Source: Cavia porcellus (lineage: Eukaryota; Chordata; Mammalia; Rodentia; Caviidae). From it: a DNA stretch of 64,000 bases. The notes under the pieces are model-generated. The model saw nothing but the letters and a program-made list of their open reading frames with translations, was not told the DNA's origin and searched no databases. The position numbers and the translations under genes were made by a program. Below are positions 1 through 12,005 of the stretch, piece after piece; position 1 is the first letter of the stretch, and each line of letters begins with the position of its first letter. The stretch covers positions 1,859,950 to 1,923,949 of the forward strand of contig NW_026947499.1 of assembly GCF_034190915.1 (NCBI RefSeq), written 5' to 3'.

Positions 1-172
1 ATGTGTGTATTCACCCAAGCATCCATGCATGCATCCACCCTGCTATCCACTTATCCACCCACTTGTCCATCCATTGAACGTCCACTCGCCCATCCATTGA
101 ACCGTCCACCTGTCCATCCATTGAACGTCCACTCGCCCATCCATTGAACCGTCCACCTGTCCATCTATTCCT
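1..172. repeat. 47-bp minisatellite at window edge
   Basis: CATCCA-rich tandem DNA. The motif TTGAACGTCC occurs at 74 and again at 121, and TTGAACCGTCC at 98 and 145. The repeat is therefore a 47-bp dimer made of two related half-units of about 22 and 25 bases. Looser CATCCA/CCACC copies fill positions 20-70. The array may continue to the left of the window. The reverse frame across it stays open only because of the repeat (QVDGSMDG-type periodicity) and is not a gene. Confidence 0.85.
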
Positions 173-3083
173 TATGGACGTATTAGTAGACATGAGAGTC
201 TGGAGAGGGGAGACAGTGATGAAGTAGCTCTGTGGGCGGGGTGCAGTCCATGTGGAGTGAACAAGGTGTCCTCTGACACTGACCAGAGCTCCCTGTACCT
301 GGGCCAGGAGTGCTGAAGACAGAGATGGCACCTGGGAGGCCCTGTGGGCCCGGGCTTGGTGTGTCTCAGGAAGGGAAGAACACCCGTGGGGAGGAGCAGT
401 AGAACAAGGGGGCATGAGACGGGTAGTCAGAGGAGGGGCCAGGGCCATGCCCGCGGGTGCTGCTGAGTGGGCGCTGAGGCCCTGGGCTGTCGCCCGCAGG
501 GGTGGGAAGGCTGCTCTGTTCCTAGCACAGCGCTGGCTTGGCCTGAGTGTGGACGGCCGCAGTGTGGACAGAGTTGGTGGGGCCGACGGAAGAAGCAGGC
601 AGGCCGGGTGCCCACTGTGGGGAGGTGATGGCCAGTTATATCCGGGCAGGAGCGGCAAGGGTGGGGCGCGTAGCTGAGAGCCTGGTCGCTTTGGTAAAGG
701 GGAGCCCGCTGTCTGACACTCCTTACCCCAAAGACCCCATGTGTGTCATCTCAGAGGACACGAGGGACTCCACGCAGCTGGGCATGCAGGACGTCAGCCA
801 GGACCAGGCAGATGTCTCTGCCCGATCTCCAGCGAGGCATGGCGGGAGGGCGATGCCAGTGGCGGAGGCCGCTTGGAATTGCAGGGACACAGTGCGTGGC
901 CTCGGGAAGAGGCAGCCGGCATCAGGCCCCGCTGCGGTGACTTCAAGGTAGACCTCTGGGTCTCTGGGATCCTGCACTGCCCTCCAGCGTGAAAGACACA
1001 ATGACAGTAGCCACAAGGGGTGACTGCGGAGACTGAGGAGAGGCCAGGGGACAGCATCCGGCTGTCGCCATAGTTACATGCAGCCTGGTCCTGTCTCCCT
1101 CCCGAGCTGGGGGGCCCAGTGGGAGACAGGAGAGCGGGGTCTGCACCCCGCGAGGGTCTCAGCGGACCACAGGGGGAGTGTCCCATCCCCCACGCTTGGT
1201 CTTAATACCCTATTATCTCAGAAGAGGCAAGTTTGCAGCCTGTAATTTCCTACTGAAATCAGCCTCTGCAAAACACTCAGCAGCGTGCCCGCACCATGCC
1301 AGCTGCTCAGGCCACAGGCTTTGTCCTATTTTGAAATTCAGCTTCAGTTTTCAATTTCCTGGCTCCTGCCTGAGAACAGAAAACCTGCATAGCTGGAGGA
1401 GGACGCCATGCCATGCCTGGACTCACGGAGCCAGCGTTTTGTGTCTCCTCAAGTACCTGTCAGGTCTCCCTGTTTTCCTCCGGCTTTTTCTCGTGTCTGC
1501 TACTTGACTGGCACCTGGGGCCCCTCTTGTGCAGTGGTGACCCCACACTGTCCTGCTCCTGCCCAGCTATGGCCTGGCACCACTGGCTGCCCTTCCCTGC
1601 CTCTCCCTCCTCCCCCACCAGAACCTGGAGCTGGGGTGGCGCAGGGAGTGAGCCCCAAGCCCCAGATGCCGGTGGGGCTCTGGATCCCTGGCCAGGCTAG
1701 GCTCGAGGACTGGGTGATCCTGGAGCAGCGATGGGGGACGGCTTCTGGTTTCCCAGCCCTGCTGTGCGGCTCCTCTGCAGGGCTCTGGAGCTGGGGCCTT
1801 AGCCCAGGCCCACGTCCTCAGCCCCAGCCATAGTTCTACGAACCCGTCCCCTCTGTTGAATACCTGTCTGCACACGACCACCAGTGCGGGGCCTGCAGAG
1901 TCGAGAACTGACCACGGCTAATGGGCTTCCCAGCCAAGCATGACTCGATCTTGTCCCAGAGCTAAAAGTAGGTGAACAAGCAGGAGCCCGCCTGTGGGCA
2001 GTGATCTCTCGCCTGTATAAACCAGTAGTTCCCTCGTCTGGGAAGAGTGACTGGGATTAGGAAGCACACATCACTCTGCTGCAAGGCTGAAGACCAGAGA
2101 ATGCCTCCTGGATTCGGCTCTTGGGTTTTGTTCTTGGGCCTCGAAGGGTTTTATTTGGGGGGTCGGGGTGGTGATGTGGAGAAACCCGTTTCTGAATGTT
2201 GTAGCAATGAGTCGCGATTGTGTTGTGACCTGTTTCCCATGCACACCTGGAGGCTGAATTATTCGGCTCAAACAATGGGGTTTTTTTTTTAAAGCTATCT
2301 GATTTAAGAATGGATTCCTGAATTCCCAACATGAATAGCTTTCCCGTGCCCGGATCCCCGTCACACCTGGTCCTCTGCCGCTTTGCTTCTGCTTTCTTTT
2401 GTTTTGTTCAATTGTTTCTGTGTCTGGCCCCGTTTTGCTCCCCGTGGCTGCTTTCTCCTGTTTTGTGTGTCAGGGACATGGCATCGTTCCTTGTAGGTAT
2501 AGATTTTTACAGAGGCGTAAAGGCCCACAGGGAAGTTTACCTTCATCTGTGCGGGGCTCCAGAGCCCAGCACCGGAGCAGAGGTCAGACGGAGCCGCCCA
2601 GCAGGACTCGCTGCCCGCAGAGCCTGTGCCACGGCAGTTACGGCCACCCGTTCCTGAGCCAGAGCCAGAAGGGCGGAGGGACAGAAGGACGGAGGGACAG
2701 AGCCTAGCGCGTGGCAGGAAGGCAGGACTTCGCTCATGGGATTTACAAGATTTACTTCCTTCTGTAAATAGACATTTTTGTCTTTAAAAAGACACTAATT
2801 TTGCCTTTTTCTAATGAAAATGGGGTGCGGAGTGCATCCAAATGGTCAAAACCAAACCAAAAGCAGAGGACTTCCTGGCTCGATGCCTGAGTAACTTCGG
2901 ACTTCACCCGCTGAGAGACAGGAGAAGGGGTGCTATGCCCCAGCACTCCACCCGAGGGGCCCCCACCTCCACTCACCTCTGCTCTACTTCCCGCCACCAG
3001 CACGTCTGGGTTCTTTCCTTCAGATTCAGTCCATAGCGCTGGCAGACTGACCACAAGATTACCCGGGTGCCCTGGTGGACTAG
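173..3083. other. Unique GC-rich intronic sequence
   Basis: No exon, RNA gene or clear repeat was recognised. Short open frames occur on both strands, but none has domain-like composition or convincing splice borders. A T-run lies at 2281-2290, and a small GGGACAGA/GGACGGA repeat at about 2670-2702. Confidence 0.5.
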
Positions 3084-3235
3084 CCAGCTTTGTGCTACTG
3101 TAAGAAACTACCAGGGGCAGCTCAATTTTATCAAGAAAGAAGGTTTGGCTCTGAGGTTCACTCACAGCTTTGTGTCATGATCCAAGAGCCTCAGTTTCCC
3201 CACTTGAAGCCTCATGGTGAGATCTAGGTTTAATT
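3084..3235 (-). mobile_element. MaLR-type LTR fragment, antisense
   Basis: The stretch reads as a single-copy 'tgctactgtaa...actacc' start followed by an A/G-rich 'aagaaagaaggttt' segment and 'ggttcactcac'. This is the layout of the reverse complement of a mammalian-apparent LTR (MST/ORR1-like) 3' end. A second fragment with the same order lies near 11.77 kb. The family call is from recall and the borders are approximate. Confidence 0.4.
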
Positions 3236-4127
3236 AATCTGTGCTGAGATCTTGGAAGAGCGTCTGTGCCCGAGAGGCACTGCCTGTGAGCTGCAGGATG
3301 TTTCAGACGCCCCTTGCTAAGTAGATCCTCCTTCCAGTGCCCAGCAGTGCTCGACAGGCTGTGGGGAGAACATTCCTGGTGTCCTGATGGAGAAGGCGCC
3401 TCCCGCACGCCCTGTCTCCCTCTTCCTGGGAGTCCTGATTTACAGCCTGAGGATCCCCCAGGTGTGGGGACAGGAGGAGGAGAGAGTGCAGCCACTTTGT
3501 GCCCATGAGGCAGTCTGAAGATGGCACCACACACCAGGAACTGCAAGGGTGAAGTTGGCAGACCAACCGTGCCCCCTGCTGTCCCAGGAGACTCTCTGTC
3601 CCTGCTTTTGTCCTGGCTGCTGACCTCCGTCTCCACCCAGTGCACACAGAGACCTGCAGCATGACCAGCTGGGAGGTGTCACCGTTGAGGCCCCTGTCCC
3701 CGCAAAAGCTCGGCATTTGTGTAGCAGGGTCCCGCCCTTCCTCAGTCTCCACCCACGATCACCCCACTCTCCGGCAGCCAGTGTTTCTTCCCACACAGGC
3801 TCGGTGTCCCACAGTGTGCAGGGCGTGGGGCCTCGGCCTGGATCTGCCTGGCCTTGCACCCTGGTCTTTGCTGCAGGGACAGTGGAGCCACATCCGGGCT
3901 CTTACTGAGTGAATCTGGAGGAGCCAGTCCCGCTCTGAGAAGCACAGGCCTGGCACCCACAGGGCCGAGGTGGAAGCATCCCCTCGTCCGAGCTGTTCCT
4001 GAGTCTCAGGGCTGCGCTGAGGTCCTGAGGAATGTGGGGCCCGGGGCATTGACCGTGCGCAGCCTGAGATGGTGCAGGTTTCTGTCCCAAATGAAGCAGA
4101 CGTAGGGCTGAGAAGTAAACTCTCCGG
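3236..4127. other. Unique intronic sequence
   Basis: GC-rich, with overlapping short open frames on both strands and no recognisable protein, RNA or repeat signature. Confidence 0.5.
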
Positions 4128-4312
4128 TGGGTGTGGGGGACCAAGCCTCTGGGAGGCTGAGTAAGGAGGATCCCAAGTTCGAGCCCCTCCTAAGCAACTT
4201 AGTGACTCAGAAAGACCCCATCTCAAAGAATGGAAAGGTCTGCAGTGGTAGCTCAGTGCTGAGGCCCTCGCTCAATGCCCTGTGCTGCAAAGTTAATTAC
4301 AATAATTAAAAG
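4128..4312 (+). mobile_element. Dimeric B1/ID-type SINE (B1-dID-like)
   Basis: The left half is B1-like: GGGAGGCTGAG, then GGAGGATCCCAAGTTCGAG, then AGACCCCATCTCAAA. The right half is ID-like: GGTAGCTCAGTGCTGAGGCC and 'gctcaatgccctgtgc', followed by an A/T-rich tail of TTAATTACAATAATTAAA. The arrangement of 7SL-derived left part and tRNA-derived right part is that of the rodent B1-dID family, found in several non-murid rodents. The copy is diverged and the A and B boxes are imperfect. Confidence 0.7.
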
Positions 4313-4500
4313 CAAAGTAAAAGCCAGACATAGTGGGGCTCGCCTGTCGTCTCAGCACTCGGGAGGCCGAGGCAGGAGGATCATTGTGAGTTTGAGACCA
4401 GCCTGGGCTGCAAAGTGAGCTCAAGGCCAGCCTGAACTGCATAGAGGGAGCCTGTCTCAAAAAGACAAAAAAAAAAGAAAGAAAGAAAAAGAAAAAGAAA
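4313..4500 (+). mobile_element. B1 SINE with A-rich tail
   Basis: A 7SL-derived SINE. GCCAGACATAGTGGGGCTCG gives the start and A-box side, CTCGGGAGGCCGAGGCAGG and GAGTTTGAGACCAGCCTGG the B-box side. A second AAGGCCAGCCTGAACTGC motif lies downstream, an internal partial duplication. CCTGTCTCAAAA leads into an A-rich tail of GAAA/AAAAG repeats to about 4500. It sits directly behind another SINE, a common nested A-tail insertion pattern. Confidence 0.85.
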
Positions 4501-5284
4501 ATCTCAGCAAGCAAAGATACATCCCCAGAGGGTTCAGGGGAAGGAGAGGCACAGAGCGGGTTTGAACCGTGGGTGAGTTCTTAGAGCCTTAGCCAGGAAA
4601 GGACGTCCTGTGCTCAGCAGTTTCCGGCAGTGAAGCCCTCCCCTCACCGACACCTGGGCTGCAGCATCCTGAAGGACCCCTCATCACAGCCAGGATGGGG
4701 AGAGCGGGGCCGTCTGCGTGGTATGGGAGGATCCGCACCCAGACCCGGGCTGCACCCAGAGCCGTGTGCAGCAGAGAGGGGTGGCCTGTCCCTGTGGACG
4801 GGGTGACCCTGGACTGCCACACCGGCTGGAGCCCAGACCCGGGGTCTGAGCTGGGGCCACACACTTCTGTGCACAGGAAAACATGGCAGAGTCTACAGCG
4901 GGACACGCAGGTTGGCGGCCGCAGGGGCGGGGGGTGGACTGTGAGGGGCACGACCTTTCCGGGGTGCTGGAAATGACCTAAGGTCCTTCTCAGGGTGTTT
5001 CTCAACTCGATCCATGTCATCAAAATCATAGTATCACACACCTGAGGAGGCAGCGTTAAATAATACCTGAGATACTTACCGTGAAAATTCCGTAACACCT
5101 CGCATAGATTTCCCCAAACAACTTTCTGCTGATACCTGTGTGCAGTCTGTGGTGGTTGCTTCCCGAGGGGAGTAACACAGCAGGTAACACCTCATAATTA
5201 TCCCGCATCCCTCCCTCCCTCCCTCCCCTTCCCTCGTCTCCTGGGCCCTCTCCCGTCTGCAGAAGATTTCTCTCCATGTCCTGT
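4501..5284. other. Intronic sequence, probable edge of an L1 fragment
   Basis: Mostly unique. A short (CCCT)n run at 5212-5229 followed by TTCCCTCGTCTCC resembles the beginning of the antisense L1-like segments found at 29.9, 35.6, 38.45 and 56.1 kb, so the L1 fragment may start near 5200. Confidence 0.4.
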
Positions 5285-5980
5285 CATCTACCTTTTATTT
5301 TGCTCTGTATTTATAATCCAAGTTTCTCATATAAGAGAAGCCATGTCCTAAGCATAAGCTCGTGTGTCTGATCCATTTCACTCAGCACTAGCGTCTCAGG
5401 GTCGTCGACTTCCTAGGAAGGACTCAGGCTTGTCCTCCTCTGTGGCAGAGTACTACTCCGTGGTGCGGAAGGATTGCATCTCCTTTATCCATCATCGGGT
5501 GAGGGATGCAGAGGCTGCTTCCGCGGTGCAGCTGCTGTGAGTTGTGGGGCTGTAAACACGGGTGTGTGGGTCACTGTGGTGTGACGGGTCCTGTGCGTGG
5601 TCACTGGGGCGTGACGGGTCCCGTGCGTGGTCACTGTGGCGTGACGGGTCCCGTGCGTGGTCACTGTGGCGTGACGGGTCCCGTGCGTGGTCACTGTGGT
5701 GTGACGGGTCCCGTGCGTGGTCACTGTGGCGTGACGGGTCCCGTGCGTGGTCACTGTGGCGTGACGGGTCCCGTGCGTGGTCACTGTGGCGTGACGGGTC
5801 CCGTGCGTGGTCACTGTGGCGTGACGGGTCCCGTGCGTGGTCACTGTGGTGTGTTGGGTCCTGTGCGTGGTCACTGTGGTGTGATGGGTCCCGTGTGTGG
5901 TTACTGTGGTGTGATGTCTTTAGCTCTTTTGGGAAGTCACCTAGAGGGGGAAGAGCTTAGTTATATGCAGTCATTTTAAA
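5285..5980 (-). mobile_element. Antisense L1 3'-region fragment, split by minisatellite
   Basis: The + strand order is TTTTGCTCTGTATTTATAAT, GTTTCTCATATAAGAGAAG, 'actactccgtggtgcggaagg', CTCCTTTATCCATCATC and GATGCAGAGGCTG. This is the reverse complement of the end of L1 ORF2 and the 3' region (the 'tactactcagccataaaa' part of L1). The same order occurs at 35.69-35.95 kb. The match resumes after the 30-bp array: 5911-5965 resembles 35958-36006 (GACTTCAGCTGT... CTAGGAGGGAAACAGCT). The array therefore lies inside one L1 copy. Confidence 0.65.
5557..5916. repeat. 30-bp minisatellite, 11 full units
   Basis: From 5581 to 5910 the sequence is eleven head-to-tail 30-base units beginning GTGACGGGTCCCGTGCGTGG and ending CACTGTGGC/T, with partial units on each side. 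The inner units are nearly identical; the outer ones (5581, 5851, 5881) carry more changes, the usual pattern of an array expanding from the middle. Because 30 is a multiple of three, long repetitive frames stay open on both strands; these are artefacts. Each unit has several CpGs. Confidence 0.95.
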
Positions 5981-8531
5981 GCAGGGCGCATTCCTCTTGC
6001 CTGTGTGGCCTTGAGAGGAATCCTTGGTGGCAGAGGGTTCTGTGGGTACAGACTGGGTTGCGTAACACCAGGGCCACTTCAGAGTGCTGCCCTGCGCTGT
6101 GACATCCCAGGAGTCCGTCACCAGGGGAGAGGGCACGGGAGGGCGTTTCCTCACGGATCTCTTGGTCATAAGTGAAAATAGTTACACAGGACCCCCTGGG
6201 CCATGCACAGTCCTTTCCCAGAGGGCTTCTCACCTTTAGGGGCGTCATCAGTGTCCCTGACGTCATCACTGCCGTGTCATGGATGGAATGAAGCCAGGCA
6301 GAGGATTCACTCTCTCTGGGACCCGCAATTATACGCAGAGATTCCTGGCCGGGCTGGTAACCGACAGCAGGGGTGACTTCTCCCCCTGTCCCCACAGGTC
6401 AGCTCTTGTCCAGCCCAGGCTGCCCAGAGCGCCTGCCCTGCGTGCGATTCCGTGGCGAATCGCGGGGATTTCACGCTTGTGGTCTGTGTGTCCTTAGAGA
6501 ACTGAATTTCATGCCCTAGATTGCTCTGGTGGGAAAACACATCTTTTAAGCGGGAGGGTGGGGTAGACGGCTTTTGTCACCAGTGCCTGTCAGTCAGTGT
6601 CAGGACGCGCTCGTGCCTGGTGCTGCTGTGGATGAGACACATTCTAAGCATCTGCCGGACCACCGCCCCAGCTCTTCCTGGTGGACGCAGCTGCCCTGGT
6701 GGCCACCTCTCCCGAGCGTCACCTGGCTCCGGCTCGTCCCCTCGCATCTGTATGTGACCCTCACAGTGAATCCTGACATCCTTTCCCTCCCAGCCTCGAC
6801 AGGGCTCCAGGCAACCAAAGCGGTGCCAGCCACGCTGGGCCCTGGAAGCTGAACCCGCTTGCTAAGCGAGCGCTGGAGGAAGCAGGCACCCTAATGAGGG
6901 CTTCTGTCACAGACCGCAGGACAGGGTGCTGTCACCTGTCAGCTGCCGTGCTCTGCTGCGGGCCGTGTTCCCACCCCGCCGAGGCCTATTTCCATCTCAA
7001 GCTTTATTTGGTTTGCAGAGCGCTGTTTATGTGCAGGAAGACACAAAATAAAGAAAGCAAATTATCAAATTATACATTTCCATTTTAGAATGTCACCCAC
7101 ATCTGTCTAAATGAATGTTTGTGTGTGTCTTGTTTCCCAAATTGGGACTAATTTATTTTTCTTACCTAACGGTCGGCACATAGATTCTTCCAGATGGAAG
7201 CAGATAGACTCGATTCTTCCTCTCAAAATACCTGCACCTGCATCAGAGTAGTCTCATCCTAATTTATTTCTCCCACTGACACACGGTCGGGTCCTGATAC
7301 CGTCACGGGTGCACATGCTCTGCATGTGCCCTGCCTGGCTGGTGGCTTCGTCTCTGGGGACAGACAGACGCCCAAGCGAGATTCACGGCTCCGTGTGGCT
7401 GTGCGTTCTGATCAGGGCACCCCAGCCGCCCAGGACTTCTGTACCGACTCAGCCGCGGGCTCCCCATGCCCAGCCCCGGCCGATTCTTGCCATTGTGGTG
7501 CTGGAAGACCCTGCCTCTGTGGAGAGAGCCAGCGTTTCCATGCCTCCTCGGGAGGACGAGTCTTTCAGGCGTCACCTGGCCTCACCTGGCCCCACTTCTG
7601 CAGTCCGCCACGGTCACCGCCATCAACAACTTAGGCTCTTTTTGAATACACTTGTGGTGACTTCTACCAGGAACAAATGTGTATACCACATTTTTGTCCT
7701 TAGCATAGGAAGTTTCCTTGTACCTAAAATATGTACACAGCCTCTTCCACGTGGGCATCAGTGCCCATGGGAGGTGAGGGGACACAGTGGACACACATTG
7801 TCTTACATCGCTGTGTGGTTTGACAATGAGCAGGATTTAATTCCATAATAAATGTAGCTTAACCTAAAGGAAAGAAGGGAGGATTTGACCACAAAGGCAC
7901 AGGAACAAGGATTATTCTTTTTTATGGGCTGGAGCTGATTTGTGTCTCCATTGTTGTGGGCACCTAACTTGGTGCCCCTATGAAAGCTCATAGATCAACA
8001 CACCAAGCTGAGTTGTACCTGCATTCATTTAAAAACATAAAATGAACGAATCACAGACGTGAAAGCTTCCCCACCATTCTGTAACTCGAGCCTTACCCTG
8101 CTGGCAAAGCTCAGAAATATAGGTCACTTCCAAGCACAGGTCTGAACTCACACACGAAATGCCAGCAGATGAGCCCAGCACCGTATTAAAACCACAGCCT
8201 CGCGGTGTTGGCCTTGACTGTGGCTGAGCGGGAATTCAGCCTAGCACGCCTGGGTCGATATCAGCTCTCAGCCTCGGCCCCGCGGCGTTTGGCGGAGATG
8301 ATACTTCCCGCTGGGCTTTGGGGTGAGGGTCGCCCTGGGAACTGTAGGTGTCCAGTGGCACCCTCGTTCACCCCATGAGATGCCACAGATCTGGCCCCAC
8401 TGGGACCATAACCGAAGCTGTCTCTGCCATGCGTTTGAGGAAGGAGCCTCCCCCTACACGCCAAGCCCCAACAGAGTGAATGAAGCACACAAGCGGATAC
8501 AGAACAAAAATGTCTTGTAAAATGTAACCTT
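5981..8531. other. Unique intronic sequence
   Basis: No gene was recognised. GC-rich to about 6950, then A/T-rich from 7000 to 7300 and 7820 to 8060. The open frames are short and overlap on both strands. Confidence 0.5.
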
Positions 8532-8640
8532 GGGGTTGGGGGTTTAGCTCAGCAGCACAAGCGCCTGCCTGGCAAGCACGAGGTTGTGGGTTCAATCCCC
8601 GGTACCAACAAAAAATTAATTAGTTAATTTTTAAAAAGCA
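8532..8640 (+). mobile_element. ID SINE (tRNA-Ala-like)
   Basis: Starts GGGGTTGGGGGTTTAGCTC. An RNA polymerase III A box (TAGCTCAGCAG, 8545-8555) and B box (GGTTCAATCC, 8589-8598) are readable, separated by GCGCCTGCCTGGCAAGCACG. An A-rich tail starts after GGTACCAAC. This is the rodent ID family, built from an alanine-tRNA-like or BC1-like sequence. It is a retroposon, not a functional tRNA: the 3' half of a tRNA is missing. Confidence 0.9.
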
Positions 8641-11600
8641 TAATAATGGCAAATCAAGAGAGGAGAAAGCCAGCTCGAGGTCCTATGTCCACCCACTGCT
8701 GCAGACCCGCCTAGGTGAGGAGTGGGACCACAGCGTGTTGCTGAGTCTTTCCGTGTGGGTGCGGACTCTATGCAGGTCTTGTGCGAGGAGAAAGAGAACA
8801 GTTGTTCCACCCGCCATCCTGGGGTTGGCTGTGTGCTGGCAGGACCTCTGCAGCCCTTCTGGCCTCCCGAGTCTCTGCCTGGTGAGACAGGACCGGCCAG
8901 CTGATGACAAGGCTGTGTGGTGGCAAGGATTTGATCTTCCCTGCCCTTTGCCTCATGTGTTCAGTGGCTTCCCGTGGTGCCCACCCAGGATCTGTGCTCT
9001 GCCCCCTGCCTCGGGGAGCAGGGCTCTCATTAGCAGTGCGTGTGGTGCCCACAGAGGCTAGTAGTGTGCAGAACATGACTGACAGTTGTCCTTGCCAGCA
9101 GAGCTCTGTGCTGACCCTGCCTGTGGAGCGTGACCCACGGATGCCAGCTTCAGCGTGTCTCAGGCTGCTGGAGGAAGTGGAGGTGTGGCGTATCCCCACT
9201 GTGTGTCCCTCCGCCAGGGACTATAGAGGTGGGCCGTCCTTCCGCCAGACTTGCTGTGACCTCAGGGACAGGCCCTGGGCCAGGCACATGGAGGACACGG
9301 GGTGGTCAGTCCAGGTGCCTGGATACGGGGTGAGGGTCCAGGCGACAGCAGTGCTGTAGATGCCTGTGGGACCCTGCATCTGAACACAGGCGAGGAGAGG
9401 ATTCCAGACGTTTCCACCCGAGAGACCATGGACCCCGAGGACACGGCCATGCACACGGAGTGTGGACCCAGCACCTCGTGGGGCCGCATCGGCCTGTGAG
9501 GGCTTCGTGTTCCCCGTGTCCGTGATAGCAGAGGGGTAACTCACAGCGGTAGCTCCCGTCCCCAGCGCCCTCTCCTGGCTCCCCTAGGACAGAGTCCTGG
9601 TCCACGCCGCTGTGCCGGATCACAGTGTGTTCTGTGGGAGCCTTGAGGCACAGTGCAGCTTTGCCCAGTGCGCTTAAACTTCCATATATAATCAGGTGGA
9701 TTTTCTAACTTCATTTTCATCAGAGAGTGACGTAAATAAATCCGGCTGGCTGATCCCTGCCCCACACATGGAAAATCGTTTGCCTTAGACGAGGCCTGTG
9801 ACCCCTCTTACCACCTCTTATGTTCATTCATGCAGCAGGGGTGGGAGCGCTGACTACAGCCGTGGTGCGGCTGCTGCAGAGCAGACCAGCCAGCTGGCGA
9901 CAAGGCTGTGTGGACACTCAGCATCTGCCACCGAGAATGATACAAAATGCCACTGAGGCAGGTGAACCATGAAAGATGGTCACCAAGAGGCAGGAGACGT
10001 TTCCGGTTTTAGGCAAAGCTTTAGTCACCGGGAGCAGGGTCTGTCTCTCCGATCGGCCCCTCTGCTGTTCCACTGCCAGTGCCTACCTCCCTCGTGGTGG
10101 CAAAATAGCTGCTGTGCCATTCAGAAGCAATGTGTGCAAGAGCCGTCAGCTTCCCGGGGAGGGTGGCAGTGCCCGTCACGCTCGCCAGGACGCAGAGGCA
10201 ACCTCCAAGGGCTGCAGTGCAGAGGCAGTGAGCTGGAAGGGTCGGGCAGAGGACAGCGGATGGCATCATGGTGCCAGGAGCAGAAACAGTGCAGAGGGAG
10301 GCAGACCCTTCCAGGCCGCGTGCTCAGGGCCCCGCTTCCCCCGACAGGCCCCGCAACCTGTGAACACCGAGCCTTTGGAGGAGCTCCTAGATCTAAACCA
10401 CAGTACTCCTGTCCTGGCCCCCAAGAGAATCGTGTGCACTTGATTTATGCAAATTGCATTTGGGGCATCTCTAAGAGTCATCCGAGTTTTCACAGTCCCG
10501 GCACTGCTAGAAAGCGCAAGTCTCCTCCGAGACTCTTGGGAAACCCTTGGCTGTGAGCCCTGTGAAAATCAAGAAGAAAATTAAAGACTGCCGATGAACA
10601 ATGACACAAGTGAACATCCCTGTTCCATAGAGGAACAGGCAGGGAGACAGAGAGGCGTGTCACCAACGCCGGGCAGAAACTCAGCAGAGCGAACAGTAAG
10701 TCCTTAGCTCCACGGCCAGCACGGAGTGCAGGCGTGAATTCCAAACGGCTTGGACGGCGCCCTCCCTGGAGCGTTGCCCATTGTAGCCCTCATGGCCTGT
10801 CCCTCAGAGGGCCTCTTCTCACGATTTTCCCCACTTCCCGGGGTCTACACTGCCCTCTGGCTCCACTTGCACACCTCGACACGCTGGCTACACAGCGGCA
10901 CCTGCCTGGCCTCTCAGGCCTGCTTGTGAAATCTGGACGGACGCCTCCTGGACCTGGAAACTCTCTCACACTCTCTGCCTGTGAAATGCCCCCTGTGGGC
11001 AATGCCAAGGTCGGCCACCAGCTCAAGCAGTAAACAGGCCCCCTAGGATCATGGCTGCGGAGACTTGTGAGTGCTGGCACGGCTCATAAAATATAGGAAA
11101 TACTTTACTCTTTGGCCTGGAATTCTCTTCTTGAAGCAGAGTCTTTCACTTTGCAGGGCAAAGGCAAGGTCTTTCTATTTCCCAGGTTGACCTCAAGGCA
11201 TTGTTTCTGTTGCCCTGACTCAAGGTTCGTGGCTTCTTGTTAATCTTTTCAGTGATCTGGCTCTGACCACGAGTTCACAGACCCCAGTTTACAGGAGCTC
11301 AGACCTTTTTAAATAGGCTTTTTCTTCCTGTAACTCAGTATAAATCTTGCTTAAAATCATGCACATTGTGCGGGCCACAGTCTGACCATCGGACTACTTT
11401 GAAATTTCCTCTGCCAGATTAACTAGTCTGCCGCTGTTAATCGCAGTCTCCCACAGAGTCTCGAGACATGAGCAAAATGCAGACAGATTTTCTACTAAGA
11501 CCCAGCATGCGTGGCCTGGAGATCAGCTGCCTGGAGCCTTTGTTCTCAGCTGGGTCTTCCTGAGCCTGGCTTTTACCACCTGCCTTTCTAGTCAGCGTTG

Positions 11601-11764
11601 TGGTCTGCTGAATCTGTGAGCCATCACTGTTGGCTCACAGAATTCTAGGCCTTTTTAGCTGGCATCTCCAAACGTGCCAAGTCCCTCCTGCAAACCAGTT
11701 CCAACGGTGACGCAGGTCAGGTGGCAGCCCCAGCAGCAAGCCTGTTTCTTTGGCACAAAAATCC
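8641..11764. other. Unique intronic sequence
   Basis: GC-rich, with many short open frames on both strands. The longest (about 195 aa at 9969-10556) has no recognisable domain. Positions 11080-11760 are a mixed-composition stretch without open frames or clear repeats. Confidence 0.5.
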
Positions 11765-11860
11765 GTCTTAGTCACTTTGTTAACGCCTGGGACAAAATAG
11801 CCGATGCCCATAATTTAAAGGAAAGGTTTGTTTTTTACTTTTAGGGTAGACATTTCAGTT
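11765..11860 (-). mobile_element. MaLR-type LTR fragment, antisense
   Basis: AGTCACTTTGTTAACGCCTG, GGGACAAAATAGCCGATGCC and AAAGGAAAGGTTTGTTTTTT follow the layout of the antisense LTR start seen near 3.08 kb. Short and diverged. Confidence 0.35.
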
Positions 11861-11904
11861 CAGCAGGCTTAAACACAGATGTTTTGCTATCTGTCATCTG
11901 GTTT

Positions 11905-12005
11905 TCTTTTGACACAGGGTCTCATCAAATTGCCCAGGACATGTTTGAACTCATGACCGTCCTGCCTCAGCCTCCCGGTGAGGCTGGATTACAGGTCTGT
12001 GCCGT
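11905..12005 (-). mobile_element. B1 SINE fragment, antisense
   Basis: On the + strand: GACACAGGGTCTCATCAAAT, GCCCAGGACATGTTTGAACTC, 'ctgcctcagcctcccg' and GGATTACAGGTCTGTGCCGT. This is the reverse complement of a 7SL-derived B1 monomer. Confidence 0.75.

Noticed and set aside
5581..5910. CRISPR-like regular array
   Set aside because: Units abut with no unique spacers, and the setting is a mammalian intron.
5485..5979. Repeat proteins on both strands (157, 132 and 129 codons)
   Set aside because: The 30-bp unit is a multiple of three, so any frame without a stop in the unit stays open.
8532..8640. Functional tRNA gene
   Set aside because: Only the A box/B box half of a tRNA with an A-rich tail. 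This is an ID SINE.
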